A DNA stretch of 64,000 nucleotides from Okapia johnstoni (lineage: Eukaryota > Chordata > Mammalia > Artiodactyla > Giraffidae). Below, piece after piece: positions 1 to 12,623 of the stretch (positions within the stretch are counted from its first letter, which is position 1; each line of letters starts with the position of its first letter). The position numbers were made by a program, and so were the translations under genes. The DNA is taken from positions 55,340,385 to 55,404,384 of the forward strand of contig CM044315.1 of the NCBI GenBank assembly GCA_024291935.2, read 5' to 3'. Below the pieces are notes generated by a model. That model searched no databases. It had not been told where the DNA came from and saw only the letters and a program-made list of their open reading frames with translations.

Positions 1-3000
1 TGTATGTGTACATGGGTTTAGCATATGGAAAAATATTAAATAAATAGGTGGAATTAGAGCTTCATTATACAATAATAAAAGGATTATGCCCCAAAATAAC
101 TGAGGTCAAAAGAAATCAACTATAAAATATTTTAGGAATGAAAGAATTTTCATGGATACTTAAAAATCCTACAAAAACATAGTATCTAGTATCCTTTTAA
201 TTCTTAGCAAGCCAATTAAAATTTTATCATCATCTTTGTTTAGAATTGCTGTTGTTAATTTAAGATTTCTTCTCTGAATAGAAAGAGAACTATAGTTCAT
301 ATTATACTTTATTTTTATACAGCTGGGTGGGGGCGTGCCCTTAGGTGGTTATAAAGTGGGAAAAATAAAACTACAGTACCTGCAAATCTTACTTTTGCAA
401 GGTTACTTTTGGTGGTCTTTAAAATTTATAAACAGAATTCAGTAGCTTTTTACCTCTCATTTTCAACTAGGAAAAGATTCCTATTTCATACGAAGACAGT
501 GTCATTCTCCTTAAGCTTCCTTTAGTCCCTTCTATACCCTGAATACAGAGAGAAACTTGATTGGCTCTTGAGATTAAAAATATCTGGTTTATGTATCACT
601 TATTTTTCACATCAATACTAAGGCTTGCATTTTTGAGGAGGAAAACGTAGTTGAGGATGTTAACGAGAAATGCCTAAACATCATAAAGCAGTATTAAACA
701 TTTATTGCATTCCATTGACACTAGGTGTCATCAAAGCTAAAACCAAATTTTCTAAAGGAAGACTTAACATGAAACATTTCTTTCTGCCCTGAACAGATCC
801 CTTTCCACATTCAAGACCAATACGAGTCCTCTGTGTGGAAAGACTGCAAGTATTGAAAATAAAACTTATTACAGCAGTACATTCTGAAAATAAATTACCA
901 TGGCTAATATGGGAACTGCTTTATATTCTACCTGCCTGAGAGTTTCATCTTGGTTTTCCTGTGGACTAATCAAAAATTACATAAGATTTCCTGACTAAAT
1001 AAGGAAAGGGGAAGAGGAACAGAAAGACAAAGAAATATAAGGTGATTTTTTTTTCCTCCATTCATCAAATACTCTTCCTAATCTAGCTAACATAATGGTC
1101 AGTTGACCTGCATACCTGGGCATTATTTAACTCATTACTTTACCTGTGCAAAACGAGTGTGCAAAGAAAAACACCTATGTCTGTCTATACAGAGACATAA
1201 AACCTGAGTTTCAATAAAAAGTTTCTGATATAAGAAAACTTCTTAATGTAGGAAAATAACTTTTAAAGGGCAAAAAATACCTTTGTACAATATAATCTGC
1301 TAACTTTTAAAATTTCAGTGTGCATAAGCATCACATATTTTATAAGACCCAACAAAAAAGCAACCATTTACAATTTTCTTAACTATAGCTTAGATACCCA
1401 TATTTTAATTTCTAATGTCTATATTAATTCCCCTGAATTCATTAAGTTAAAAGCACATTCAGATATGAGGACTGTGATGAACAGTTCCTGCTTTTTTCTA
1501 AACATTGAGGACATAGGAGATTTGGGGTTGCTAGGCATATAACGATACCAAGCCACAAAGGAATTCTAAAATTCAAAAGAAATATAATCCATTTTTAAAA
1601 GGAACTATTTGGAAAAACATTCTGTGGACAGAGTTGGGCCAAAGTCTGCAAGAAGCCATTCTTACCTGCAGGCTCCCTTTCTGCAAATGATTCACTCTTA
1701 AAAACTCCTTTCTCTACACTCCATGTCCTTAGCTTTCATTTTATTTCATTTCTTTAGCTTTCCATTCTTGAACCCTGAATTGTGCCAACTGAAGCTCCCT
1801 GGTTCCCATTCAGCCACCAGGGACAATGTCCTCTTCATTTATCTACATTTTTATTATCTCTTTCTCTTCAGGAACTCAGTTTTCTGGGATGACTTGCTGG
1901 CCCCCTCTCACATACCACTTAGCTACGTATTGGGGGAAACTCGGTTTAAATGTCCCCACTTGTCATGAGATAATGATTTAAGGCTCTTTCAAGACCTGCA
2001 TAATCCCTGGGCTGTAAACATCTCAAGCACACTGAGAAAACTGTAGAGAAGAATGAGTGCAAGTTGCTTCTCGACTTTGTCCCCAGATGACATTGTCATT
2101 AATTATGCATTCATGTCAGTTAAGTCACTGACATTTAGAAGAGGAAGCCAACGGAACCAAAATATTTCAACCCTTGCATCTGTAGTTGGATATAAAGGCC
2201 CTTTGAATCCTTGTATTGACAGGTGAAGGGACTCGACACAGTTTCCTTGAGGGCTGACCTTCCTCTCGGGTCAGCAGGCCTGGTTTGGGGAAAAGGGTGG
2301 GAAATGCATATGGCAGGGTAAGGGATTAGAGGCATTGGCTTAGGGAACTGTGCTCTCTTGCTTCCTGTTTATATGACACTTGCCTGAGGCTCACTAGAAA
2401 GATTTTGAATTTGTGCAGAAAGCTAGAATCAGAGTCACACTTTCTCTGCCAACAGACTTGTTACCATGGGAACCAATGCAGAAAATGAAACAAAGAAAAA
2501 GGAGCTGGGAATTAAATATGGAGAAAAACAGAGAGAGAGTTGTTTTTTACATGGCAATTTGAGCACTTGAAATGTAAAGAAACAATATTCCTTGTGTGGC
2601 CAAACCAATGAAAGCAGACAAAAGGACTTGTTGGTATCTGGTCCTGGAGACTTATCTGGGGATACAGGAAGAAAGCAGTAAATGTGTTGTAGTTTGGATA
2701 AGGGGGGCCTTGTAAAACCTCTGGTGATGTTGATGGACCTGATGATGAACAGCCCAAATGTTAACTTTATGATCAAAGGGAGCTTTCAAAAGGCACATGC
2801 ATGCTTAGCTTAATAAATGAAACCAGCTTGCTGTAACAATTTTCACCTTTCCAAAGCCCCACACACTGCCTGGCAGGAGTATTGCACACCTAATATGTTA
2901 TTGCTTGAAACATCTTTTCAAATACTAAAAAATTAACAACAGCAAAAACAGCTTTCAAATCAGTGGTTCCCCTTCCCCTCCACAAGACAGCTTTTGTAAG

Positions 3001-4555
3001 TAGAATTTAAGTTTGTTTTATTTAGGAAACAATTATTTTATCTGATACAAGTCCTCCTGTGTGCCCTCTTTTGTCATTCTGGAGTTGATAAACTGATCAA
3101 ACCAGAGTAGGATATCAAGGACAATCTATAACAAGGACTTGGAGTTTCAACCTATCCTGAGAAAACAGACCTACATATTACACTTTCAGAGGCTCTAAGG
3201 AGACAGCTGTCCTATTCTCTAGTTGGGCTACTTTCTGAAATCCTATGATTAAATACCTCATGTTGTGACTTCAGCCTTTGGCCTGTTTTTAAGTATAACT
3301 GCCCTAAGGAGAGGAGGGAAGGTCACACTATAGAGGAATTGATTTCACCTTTCATGGAGAGCTAGTTTTTAAGTAGTAGTGAAACCCTTCACCTGACTCA
3401 CCCTCCCAACATACGCAAAAGCTAAAAACAACGTTACCCAGGAAGTAGGAGACAAGCCACTATTGTACAGCAGTCTTTGGGCGGGGGGGTGTGTGTGGGG
3501 GTACATCTAACTTCAAATGGTCTGAATAACATATGCTCTGTGCAGTACCAAAGTCCCCTGGACACAGATTTCACTAGAGATGCTTTCTTCTTTCTCACTA
3601 ATGACTTGCTGTTCTAGTTGTTAGAATTTCTTACTGAAACCTTTGACAGTCAACAACAAGTTCTTGAAATGCCAGAAGCCCATTAAATTTCTGCTTTTCC
3701 AGGAGTGCCTACAGAGTTCTGAAATCCAGTTAAACACCTTATTTTCTGCTATTTGCAGAGTTTGGAGGTGATCTTGATAATAAATTTGAGTACAGTGTTC
3801 TTGCTTATGCTAAGATAACTTTTTACATCAATATTTCAGTGAGTTTCAGGATTTGAGACATCCATGCTTGGGTTTTGCAGGTAGGAAGCATTAGAATAGA
3901 CTGATGCAAGACTAATCTTTAAAGCTACATGAAGCAGTAAGGACAGTTCAGCAGATCTCTTTCTGAAATAAGCAAATAAAATATGATAGGATCTTCACAA
4001 GCAGTTATGCCTTTGAATTGACATATGTTATATAAGAGACTGCTTCTTTTAATTTCTGTTGTCGTCTGTAAAATCAGTCAGCAGATGCCTAGAGGAAGAC
4101 TAAATAATCTGCCTTAAACTAAACAATGATTAGCTTTTTCTGCATCTTTTTATACTGACTGGACATACCTTGGACAACCTGAGCTCCTTCAGGCTGAGAG
4201 GACACCTGATACTAATTAATAGTTCTACATCGTCTGTTCATTCTTCAGATAAGAGTGTGAAACAGTTAACATCTCATGATGTACTGAGAATTTAAATTTG
4301 ATTTCATTTTTTTAAAACAATTTGATTTCTCAATTTCCTGAGGTTAAGTGACTCCCTGCTACATAATGTACCTTAAAGAGTTATAGACATAACTTTTACA
4401 TAGTTTTCTCTAGTTTATCATACAGTTCAGTGTATAGTTCACAAATAGCCAATCTTGCCAGTAGTAGTACATTTTTTGCTTTCAGCTACCACAAGCATTT
4501 CGAAATCAAGAAAAATTGAGTGGAATGATGGTGTCTGCATGGAAGGCATATGATG
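1..4555. other. Non-coding DNA downstream of LRRC7, nothing recognised
   Basis: This is AT-rich sequence with no recognised transposable element and no coding exon that I can support. The open frames of 66-113 codons have low-complexity or pyrimidine-rich translations and no splice context. In human the neighbour beyond LRRC7 is LRRC40 in convergent orientation; I looked for its last exon on the plus strand and did not see it. Confidence 0.6.
3479..3501 (+). repeat. G-rich run, potential G-quadruplex
   Basis: The plus strand has GGGCGGGGGGG, then a short GT run, then GGGGG. This gives four G3 tracts with loops of 1-7 bases, enough for a G-quadruplex by the usual pattern rule. Confidence 0.5.
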
Positions 4556-4785
4556 AAAAGTCTAGAGATCTAATATGCATTGATGACTAAACACTATTGT
4601 ACTGAATACTGGAAATTTGCTAAAAAGAGTATCTTTCAGGTGCTTTCCCCACACACAAAATGGCAACTATGGTGACCAAAGTGATGAGACGTTAATTAGA
4701 CTGACTGTAGTAATTATTTCTCTATGTATTTGTACATCAAATCATGTTGTACACCTTAAATATACATAATTTTTATGAAAAAAAC
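4556..4785 (+). mobile_element. L1M-type LINE, 3' UTR end
   Basis: Degraded copy of the familiar L1 3' end: GAGATCTAATA, then ACTGAATACT and TTGCTAAAAAGAG, and the closing TGTTGTACACCTTAAATATA. It is non-coding and old. Confidence 0.7.
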
Positions 4786-4858
4786 CAAAACGTCACACGC
4801 CATTGCAGTTCTTTATGGATTAAGGTGAGATGTTGGCTAAATAGTTCAATTTAATAAA

Positions 4859-4890
4859 GTAAAAAAAAAAATATATATATATATATATAT
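4859..4890 (+). repeat. A-run followed by (TA)n microsatellite
   Basis: About 12 A bases run into about 10 AT units. Confidence 0.95.
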
Positions 4891-5663
4891 GACCTCACAT
4901 ATGGACCATTGACATATGTAGTTACTGGGCTTTTTTCAGTACCTTTTAACCTTGATCTTCAGTAATATGCCCAAAGTAATATCTGAAGGTCAAAATACCT
5001 CTGATTAATTTAATAAGCACAATCTTCCTTCGAAATTCAAGCATGCCTCACAGTCCATTGCAGAGTTTTAATAACTCCTATTGTCTGAGTTGCTGCACAG
5101 AGACACTACATTGTTCAGAGATAAAACCCAGCAGCCTCTTCAGCCACAATAGCAGCTAATTTCCCAGACCATGGTTGAACTCATACTTTTGACCCACCCA
5201 CCTTTATTATACCATTGCTGTCCTACCTCTAGGCTAATCCTAACCTGAATTTGAAAATCTTTGATTTTTCATCTCATATAGCAAGCAAAAACTCTGAAGT
5301 TTTGTTGCATAAAAACCATATCTGTTATTTCTCTGGCCAATGTAATCTCTGAGGAGATTTTCCCCTCAGAATAACTAGAGGAAGTTTATATGACTTCCAC
5401 TTCTTGGTGCTTAGGAGATGATGCCAGTGCAGTTGCAACGGTCGACACTGGGGGACCTTTAGAGAAAGAAGGGTGTGAGGACTGGCCACATAGGCATTTC
5501 AGCTGTCCATCTAAATGGTACATATGAGATTTGGTCTATATCTCCATAGTTCTAGGCACTCTTTAGTCTTCTACTTTCTAGAAAATTTTATCATAGGTAT
5601 ACTCCTCAAGTGTATTTTTTTTTTTTCTGAATTCTTGTGGGCCCTGTTCTGTTAAACACAAAG

Positions 5664-5991
5664 TATCTCCAACCAGTCCATCCTAAAGGAAATCAGTCCT
5701 GAATATTCATTGGAAGGACTGATGCTGAAAGTGAAACTCCAATTGTTTGGCCACCTGATGCAAAGAACTGACTCATTTGAAAAGACCCTAATGCTGGGAA
5801 AGATTGAAGGCAGGAGGAGAAGGGGATGACAGAGGATGAGATGGCTGGATAGCATCACCAACTCAATGGACATGAGTTTGTGTAAACTCCAGGAGTTGTC
5901 GATGGACAGAAAGGCCTGGCGTGCTTGCAGTCCATGGGGTCGCAAAGAGTCGGACACAACTGAGCAACTGAACTGAACTCAACTGAACTGA
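5664..5991 (+). mobile_element. BovB LINE (RTE class), 5'-truncated 3' end
   Basis: It has the BovB 3' segment (CCAACCAGTCCATCCTAA, ATTCATTGGAAGGACTGATG) through to the terminal CTGAACTGAACT-type repeats. The coding remnant is interrupted, and it carries neither endonuclease nor RT domain. Confidence 0.93.
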
Positions 5992-6221
5992 TCTTCCTAA
6001 TATGAAGGTCTTTATTAATACAGAGTGTGATCTTTTCTTTCTGTATATGTACATAAGTATTTAGAATATGCGAGTCCACCAGAAGTATGTACATTTTTAA
6101 AGGTGTTTAAAATACAAATTATTTTAAAGCAAAGATTTCAAGAGACCCTAAAGTTTAACTGTTTGATTCTTCCCTTTCTGAGACTGAGCTCTTCAAGTGG
6201 AACAGTAGGCGTTTGTTATCA

Positions 6222-6423
6222 GGCTTTGGCTCAGTGGTAAAGAATCCGCCTGCCAACACAGGAGATGTGGTTTTGATCCCTAGGTCAGGAAGATCCCCTG
6301 GAGAAGCAAATGGCTCCCACTCTAGAATTCTTGTTTGGGAAATCCCATGGACAGAGGAGCCTGGTGGGCTATAGTCCGTGGGATCGCAAAGAGTTGGACA
6401 GGACTTAGAGACTGAGCACGCAC
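6222..6423 (+). mobile_element. Bov-tA SINE (tRNA-Glu-derived head, BovB-derived tail)
   Basis: The tRNA-like head has GGCTCAGTGGTAAAGAATC and a B-box-like GTTTTGATCCC. Then comes the Bov-A body (CATGGACAGAGGAGCCTGG) and the BovB-type end (GCAAAGAGTTGGACA). Confidence 0.93.
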
Positions 6424-6689
6424 TGTACACATCCTGCGGTGAATTATTCTCCCTGTCACCTGAGACTTTGTCCTTTTTGAAAAAGAACATATATCAGGGA
6501 CAGGAACCTTGCCTTCCTAAGGGAACCAAAAAATATTCTCTGTCCACATTAAAAAAAAAAAAGTACAATAAAGCTGAAAGGAAGTGTTTGCCTTTTTATT
6601 ATTCTGGGAGAGAGAGTGATACTGCACTGTCCTCTGTTAGCACCTTATATTTTGTACCTATATAGTAGTATTTGTTAGGCAGGTTATGT

Positions 6690-6810
6690 GTCTGTCTTTC
6701 CATTAGATTGAGCTTTAAGAGGAAGGACCATGGAGTATTTACATTTTTATTTCCCACTCTTCTCAAAATCCTTTGCTCATTAACATATGTTTATTCAATT
6801 AAATGCACAG
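6690..6810 (+). mobile_element. L2 LINE 3' fragment (weak)
   Basis: ATTAGATTGAGCTTTAAGAG followed by GGAAGGACCATG resembles the L2 phrase for 'tag-act-gtgagctccttgag-ggcagg'. It is strongly diverged. Confidence 0.4.
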
Positions 6811-7125
6811 CAAAAGAGATAAGTTGTTTTAATCACTGATAATTTTTCTGAAAGGATAAACACATAGATTGGCTACAGGACAACTCTTAGGATGGCTCAG
6901 AGGAAGACTTGGGAGATAATTATTTAATCACCTCTCTAAACTATAGAACTATTCAAACGTACATATAGGCCTGGATGAATATTCTAAATATGAGTACATA
7001 TTATATGGGAAGTTCAAAAAGAAAAGAACAAGAAGAAGACATACTCCCTTACCTTTCAGTAGTTTATGATGATCTAGGTCATTTGGAGAAATATGTGAAA
7101 ACCTAAAAAAAAAAAAATAGTACCT

Positions 7126-7205
7126 GACACTGTGTGTGTCTGTGTGCCTCTGTGTGTGAGAGAGACGCAAAGAGAGAGGAGAGAGACAGATTGAAAAAGA
7201 GAGAA
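7126..7205 (+). repeat. Simple repeat (TG)n then (GA)n-rich
   Basis: A run of TGTGTGTC/TGTGTGCC units passes into GAGAGA and AAAGAGAG units. Confidence 0.9.
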
Positions 7206-8054
7206 AGAGAGTCTTGAGTTCGAGTTGCTCTGAGAAATGGTCACAAACAGATTGGTAACATTTGCTAGCAACATTCATGGTTTCATGAAGAACACAGTGA
7301 TGGCCTGCTAGGGAATCTGTCTTGATCACGATAACACTGTGTGATTATATAAAATGTAAAACACTTATTGCTAAATTGAACAACACCTTTAGTATGGCAA
7401 AAAATTATGTCCAAAGGCTGGCTATCAGAGATAAAATAAATAGAAGGACAGCAAGTAAAGACAAATGTTGCAAGTCAGGAACACTGTGTATAATGATAAC
7501 AGAGGAAAAATCAAATTTGGAAAATGGATCTTGCCCACAACCTAACAACTCTCTTTTATGGGTGATTTCTGGCTTCATGAACATCAACAGTGGTAAATGG
7601 AGTGTCAAATATGTCCATCATTCACTTATTTTTCAGTGAGGTGACACAGGTGGACAATCAACATCCTATATGTGGGAGGAGGCATGCAAGGAGTGTTTCA
7701 GAGGGTTGTAGGCATTTTAAGCAACCGTTCTTCACAACTTTCTTCTCTTCCCTCAACTGCTTAGGGCTCCACATCCAACCCAACCTTGGTGATTTTCCCA
7801 TTTGTTTTAAATAAAACCAGAGCTTCTCCATCTCTTTACATCATGGCACAGATAGAAAATGGTTGCTTGTTCTGCATAATGGGGTATAGGTGGGTAAAAT
7901 AGATAAGGTCTCTCCAGGCCCCAAGTGAAAGCAACAAGTTACAAGTCTGTGTACTCTGAGAGGATCAATATCTCAGAACTTGAGGGAACTAAACTGACTG
8001 CTGGAGAGAAAGCCCTCACCTAGAGTTTCTTCCCAGGAATACAAAGTTAATACT

Positions 8055-8246
8055 CTGTGTGTGTGCGCATGCTCAACTGCTCAGTCGTGTCCGACTCTGA
8101 GACCCCATGGACTATATATAGCTCGCCAGGTGCCTCAGTCCATGGGATTGTTCAGGCAAGAATATTGGAGTAGGTTGCCATTTCCTCATCCAGGGGATCT
8201 TCCTGACCCAGGGATCGGACCCACGTCTTCTGCATCTCCTGCATCC
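8055..8246 (-). mobile_element. Bov-tA SINE
   Basis: Reverse complement of Bov-tA: CAGTCGTGTCCGACTC at the left (SINE 3' end), GGGGATCTTCCTGACCC in the middle. The left end has a GT-rich tail. The extreme tRNA head is missing or diverged at the right. Confidence 0.9.
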
Positions 8247-8269
8247 ACAAGCATTAATAAACAAGACAA

Positions 8270-8291
8270 CCCCCCCACACACACACACACT
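8270..8291 (+). repeat. (CA)n microsatellite
   Basis: A C-run followed by about nine CA units, next to the Bov-tA copy. Confidence 0.85.
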
Positions 8292-8663
8292 ATTTGAGTA
8301 CAGAAATAGCTTTCGAGTAACTTTTCTCCCATTCTCAGTACAAATTTCTCCTAATTTTTGTTCTAATATTTAGTTCAGATTTCACAGCCAAAACTATCAT
8401 GAAAAGCTCTTGGAAATCTAAGAAAAGAGGAAAAAAGATGATGAAATAGAAAATAAGGCAAATAAAACAAGGCAAAAACTGTATTAAAAAGAATGAAACC
8501 ATGGTGAACATCTGTATTTGCTTTAAAATGTGTGGCCATGTTGTGTACAATTTAAACTTGTTTAGGAGATATTTTTCTCCTCTGAAAAGAGAGAAAGCAC
8601 ACTTGGTAAGCAAACCCAAGACGGTGCACTAAAATCAACATGCTTCGGGTCATAAAGAAGTTA

Positions 8664-8743
8664 TTGAGTTGGCCAGAAAATTAGTTTGGGTTTTTCCGTA
8701 ACACCTTATGGCAAAATCCAAGCAAACTTTTTGGCCAACCTAA
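8664..8743. mobile_element. Palindromic mariner-derived MITE (ruminant Mar1-like)
   Basis: An 80-bp element whose two halves are near-perfect inverted repeats. It starts TTGAGTTGGCC and ends GGCCAACCTAA, with AGTTTGGGTTTTT facing AAAATCCAAGCAAACT. TA dinucleotides flank it at 8662-8663 and 8744-8745, as mariner insertion requires. It is non-coding. Transcribed, it would fold into a long hairpin. Confidence 0.85.
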
Positions 8744-9340
8744 TATAAAGCACCAACCCCCAAAGAAGGTTGACTGAATTTGCTAAGAACAAACTGTATT
8801 AGTAGTGGGTTGATCATGTGGCCAGAAGGAAACTGTTTCTTTTGGAGGAAAACACCAGAGGATTGAATAGTTTTACATAGACTTTGGGAAAGAACACTGT
8901 GTGTTCTTTCTACCTTTGCTTGGGTTTAGAAGAAACAAAGATTAAATGGTTGGCAGAGAAATACCACAAACAGGAATAAATAGGCCTTTGGTGGAATTAG
9001 CACAGAGGAGGACCAAACAAGGACAATGGCTAAGCCATTGCTAAGCCATGAGAGCGAGGATATAATTAGCTTGAAGAAGTAAACAGAAACATTCGGTTTT
9101 TAAAACAATGATCTAGCCAGTAGAGGCCCTTACATTCCAAATGTCTAAGAACCAAAATAGCTTGAGGACACAGGTCACCAAGGCTGCTAGGGGCTTTGTG
9201 CCTTCAACACCCAGACATTCTGGCTGAAAGAAGGGAGGTTGGGGGAGATTTTAAACCATCCCCTTGAATCTGATTGTCAGTTTATGAGATGTATTTTGAA
9301 ATACATTCTGTATTCAGTTTATAATACCTAATATTTGATG

Positions 9341-9554
9341 ATGTGCTCAGTCGGATTCGACTCAGTCGGATTGACCGCATGGACTAGAGCCCGCCAGGCT
9401 CTTCTGTCCATGGGATTTTCCCAGCAAGAATACTAGAGTGGGGTTGCCATTTCCTCCCACAGGGGATCTTCCTTACCCAGGAATCGAACTCATACCTCCA
9501 CGTGTCTGTTGTACTGCAGGCAGATTCTATACCACTGAGCCACCTGGAAAGCCC
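9341..9554 (-). mobile_element. Bov-tA SINE
   Basis: Full-length reverse-orientation copy ending in CCACCTGGAAAGCCC, which is the tRNA head. Near its left end a 17-base phrase around CTCAGTCGGATT is repeated in tandem, a small internal duplication. Confidence 0.92.
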
Positions 9555-9724
9555 AAATCTGATTATAATATTATGCTAATTTCTGTACACATAGATAAAA
9601 TGAAAAATTAAGATTTTATGCTGGATACCTTGTTAATACCAGGTGTCACCTGGAAATAAAGCTGTATACGTATATACACATATGTAGATTTGGACTAGTT
9701 TTAGATTTACATAATCAAGATTAT

Positions 9725-9800
9725 GCTCAGTTCAGTTCAGTTCAGTCACTCAGTCGTGTCCGACTCTTTGTGACCCCATGGACTGCAGCATTCCAGGCCT
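9725..9800 (-). mobile_element. BovB LINE, short 3' terminus
   Basis: Begins with repeated CAGTT units (the BovB tail in reverse), then CACTCAGTCGTGTCCGACTC. It is only about 75 bp and heavily 5'-truncated. Confidence 0.85.
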
Positions 9801-10362
9801 GCATAGTTAATTCCTGATGTTTTAAGTTTTGGAGAGGTCATCTAAAAATACATATTTTAAGTCATTTGTGGTAAATACCTTCCCACATATTTGGAATGAG
9901 CATATCAGAAGGAAACTTGTTAAAATATCTCTATAAAATATTTGGAGAACCAAAGGAGGTTTAAGAACAATTAAACTGGCAGATGTCATAATTAAACTGA
10001 ACTGGAATATCAGAATTTTGAGTCACACACTCACTTGAGGTTGAGAGAGAGACTCTCTCTTTCTGTGATTGGGTCCTGGGTGGTTGGTAAAACCTGAGAG
10101 GTGTAGTCAAAAATATAGAAACTGATTAAAATAAGCTTAAAACTTTTAATTTTTTGCTTGTATTGTTTAAATTTAGAGCATTATTTCAAACTAATTCTCT
10201 CAAAAGAGCATTAAAAGGGGTGTTAACAGTTTTATCAATAGTTATTAACACTTATTTATTGTTATATCAGCAGGACCGGTATAAAAATGGGCTGTCCAGA
10301 GTGTGGTCATCCAAGCTACAGACTTGCTGATTGAGATACATAAAATTGTACTATAGATATAA

Positions 10363-10385
10363 GGGCTCCATCTGGTGGCAACTCC
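10363..10385 (-). promoter_or_regulatory. CTCF-like motif (minus strand)
   Basis: The minus strand reads GTTGCCACCAGATGGAGCCC. Against the CTCF core CCASYAGRKGGCRS it matches 13 of 14 positions (A instead of C at position 12). This is motif evidence only; occupancy is unknown. Confidence 0.35.
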
Positions 10386-11757
10386 TCAGAACTGCAGACG
10401 TATTCCTACAAAGTGCGGCTGTGTTCAACCATGTATGAGGATACTGTATGTTAGACGTGAATCCTAGTTTGTTACTCTCCGTAATTTAAACGGAGGGTCT
10501 CAGTGGGATGAAACATATGATTTGTTTCCATATCAGGGTGGGTTACTGAGGGAAGCGGTAGCCTCCTCTTGGGAGGAATGAAATTCCTTGAAGGTCGATA
10601 GATGAACCATCCTCTCAAGGTCCTCTTCTGTCTGTGACAGAACAATAATTTTCCTCATTTCTTCGCTGAACTTTCACCTAGGGCTATATTGATATTGGCC
10701 TTTTTTCAGAAGAGGGATCTGGTAATTTTTCTTTTTTTATGAGCTACCTTTTAGTGATTTTTTTCCCTTCCTTTACTGAGAAGTTAACATGACTAAAAAA
10801 ATTATCCACCACATTACAAAAATAACCTGTTATAAATAATGATGAAATGAAACATATTTCTAATATATGCCTTATTTTTCATCACTTTCTGCCAGGAGAG
10901 AGGGGAGGGAGAGGAAGGGAATTCCAGGGATGTCTGGAGGGGGCGTTGTCACCAGGAGATGAGGGTGTGTTTGAATATCGGTCTGATCTCTGCCATCCAG
11001 TTCCTCCCATTCCTCTCTACCAGCCTTTCATCACCATTTGTTCCCCTTTCTCTTTCTTACTCCCCTAATAACATTAACTTCTCCCTTTCATCCAGCCTTT
11101 TATTACTCTTCCTCACTTTTCTAAAAACTCTTACTTAAAATAGGGTACTCCTGCTCTTCTGAAACACTCTTATCCACTTGTTAGCCTAAAATAATGTTGC
11201 TCTCTCGATTAATACTACCCTTTGCATTTTCACTTCATTTTTGTTCAAACAGAAACTGGCATTCTTTCCCTCATGTCAATACATAGACAGTGGGCTATAA
11301 GACCAAGGTGGACAGTTTGAGGCGCCCTACTATCAAAGAAAATGAATTGAAATTTCCTTCAGGATATACTAATGGCTTCTAGATACAAAATTTCATTAAA
11401 AGAAGCCCTACGCAGCCTGTTAGCAAGTTCTCCCCATACAAAGAAATTAAAAGGCAGAGACAAAAAAAAAAAAAAAAGCAGAGGCAGATGGAATAATTAG
11501 TATTATTAGGATAAACACAATAATAATGAGAAATGGATTTAATGTTTGAGATTGATTGAATTTTGTAATTCAGTTTGCTATGAAACCCAAATAGAAACCC
11601 AAATGGGAAATACTGTTGAGAGAAAGCTAAGAAAGAAATGCCTTATTTGTAAGGAAAGCAAGATCCTATGAGGTAATAAAGGAACTCTGGTTAGGAGCTT
11701 ACCAACCTAGTGTTCTCCTGACTTAGACATTTTTTTTTCCCCAGGGGTTGAGTTTCA

Positions 11758-11776
11758 ATTTTTTTTTTTTTTTTTT
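11758..11776 (-). repeat. T-run (poly-A on minus strand)
   Basis: A run of about 18 T bases followed by GCCCCCC. I could not recognise an element attached to it. Confidence 0.7.
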
Positions 11777-12623
11777 GCCCCCCTACAAACAAAGTACCTA
11801 ATGAAACTAATAGCAATGGCAGTAGAAATACTTTTCTTTCTGCTTTGAGATCAACAGGCCAGATTCTGATCTCTATAAAAGTTTGGGAGGGGGCATGTGG
11901 TTTTCTTAAGGTAATCAGCTTTTCTGTGATCTCTGTACACAGTTAATTATGTTAATTTTAAAGCTTTTGCAGTAGCCCGAGAATTCTGGAGTATATGACA
12001 TCTTACTTTAAGGATGAAGATAGTGGAGTATCTCCATGAAAGGATCCAAAGCGCAGTGTGAAAATATTGTTATGCTGAACTATAGCTAAAGGCTGTGGAC
12101 AGACTTGTCTTTATTCTAGAACAGGCAGCATTAGGCAGTGGTTTCATTAAATTTTAGAGCTAAAATAAGGTTAGGGATTTGCTCTTCTCAACCACCTTTC
12201 CCTAGCCATCCCTATCACAATTTCTTTTACTACAACTCACTCTCCAAATTGTAAAGCTTGATAAAGTAATCTACCGAGTCACAGTGTGTAGCTGGAATAA
12301 CCCTAAATAAGGACCTAAACCCAGTTCTAAGCATGTACTTTTGTCTCCTTGGTTCACAAAATCACTTGACCTCTCCAGGTCTTGGGCATCTGATGCAATG
12401 TGGAAACAGGGATTGATTATCTCTAAGATGCTCTAAGACCAAGACCATGGCTCTATAAGCTCAACCTTACGTATTCATTTCTCTGGGAGATTTCTGGCAT
12501 CCATCTGCGTGACTTCTTCCAAGAAGAGAAGACCCAAATGAACCAAAAGGATTGATACGATGTACTCCAATTAAACGAACAGAAGTAGTTTCTTAAACTT
12601 TGTGGACGTTGTCTAAGGTCCTT

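Larger units (their letters stand above)
9801..12623. other. Non-coding stretch between SINEs
   Basis: No gene or clear transposon is visible. It contains a CTCF-like motif at 10363-10385 with a small cluster of CpG dinucleotides just after it (10390-10670), a pyrimidine-rich stretch at about 11040-11130, an A-run at 11461-11477 and a T-run at 11758-11776. Confidence 0.6.

Noticed and set aside
1318..2776. Several frames of 66-113 codons near the left end
   Set aside because: No splice context, no domain, biased composition, overlapping frames on both strands; chance frames.
8055..8246. tRNA genes suggested by A/B-box-like sequence in many places
   Set aside because: All such boxes lie in tRNA-derived SINE heads (Bov-tA, CHR) without an intact cloverleaf.
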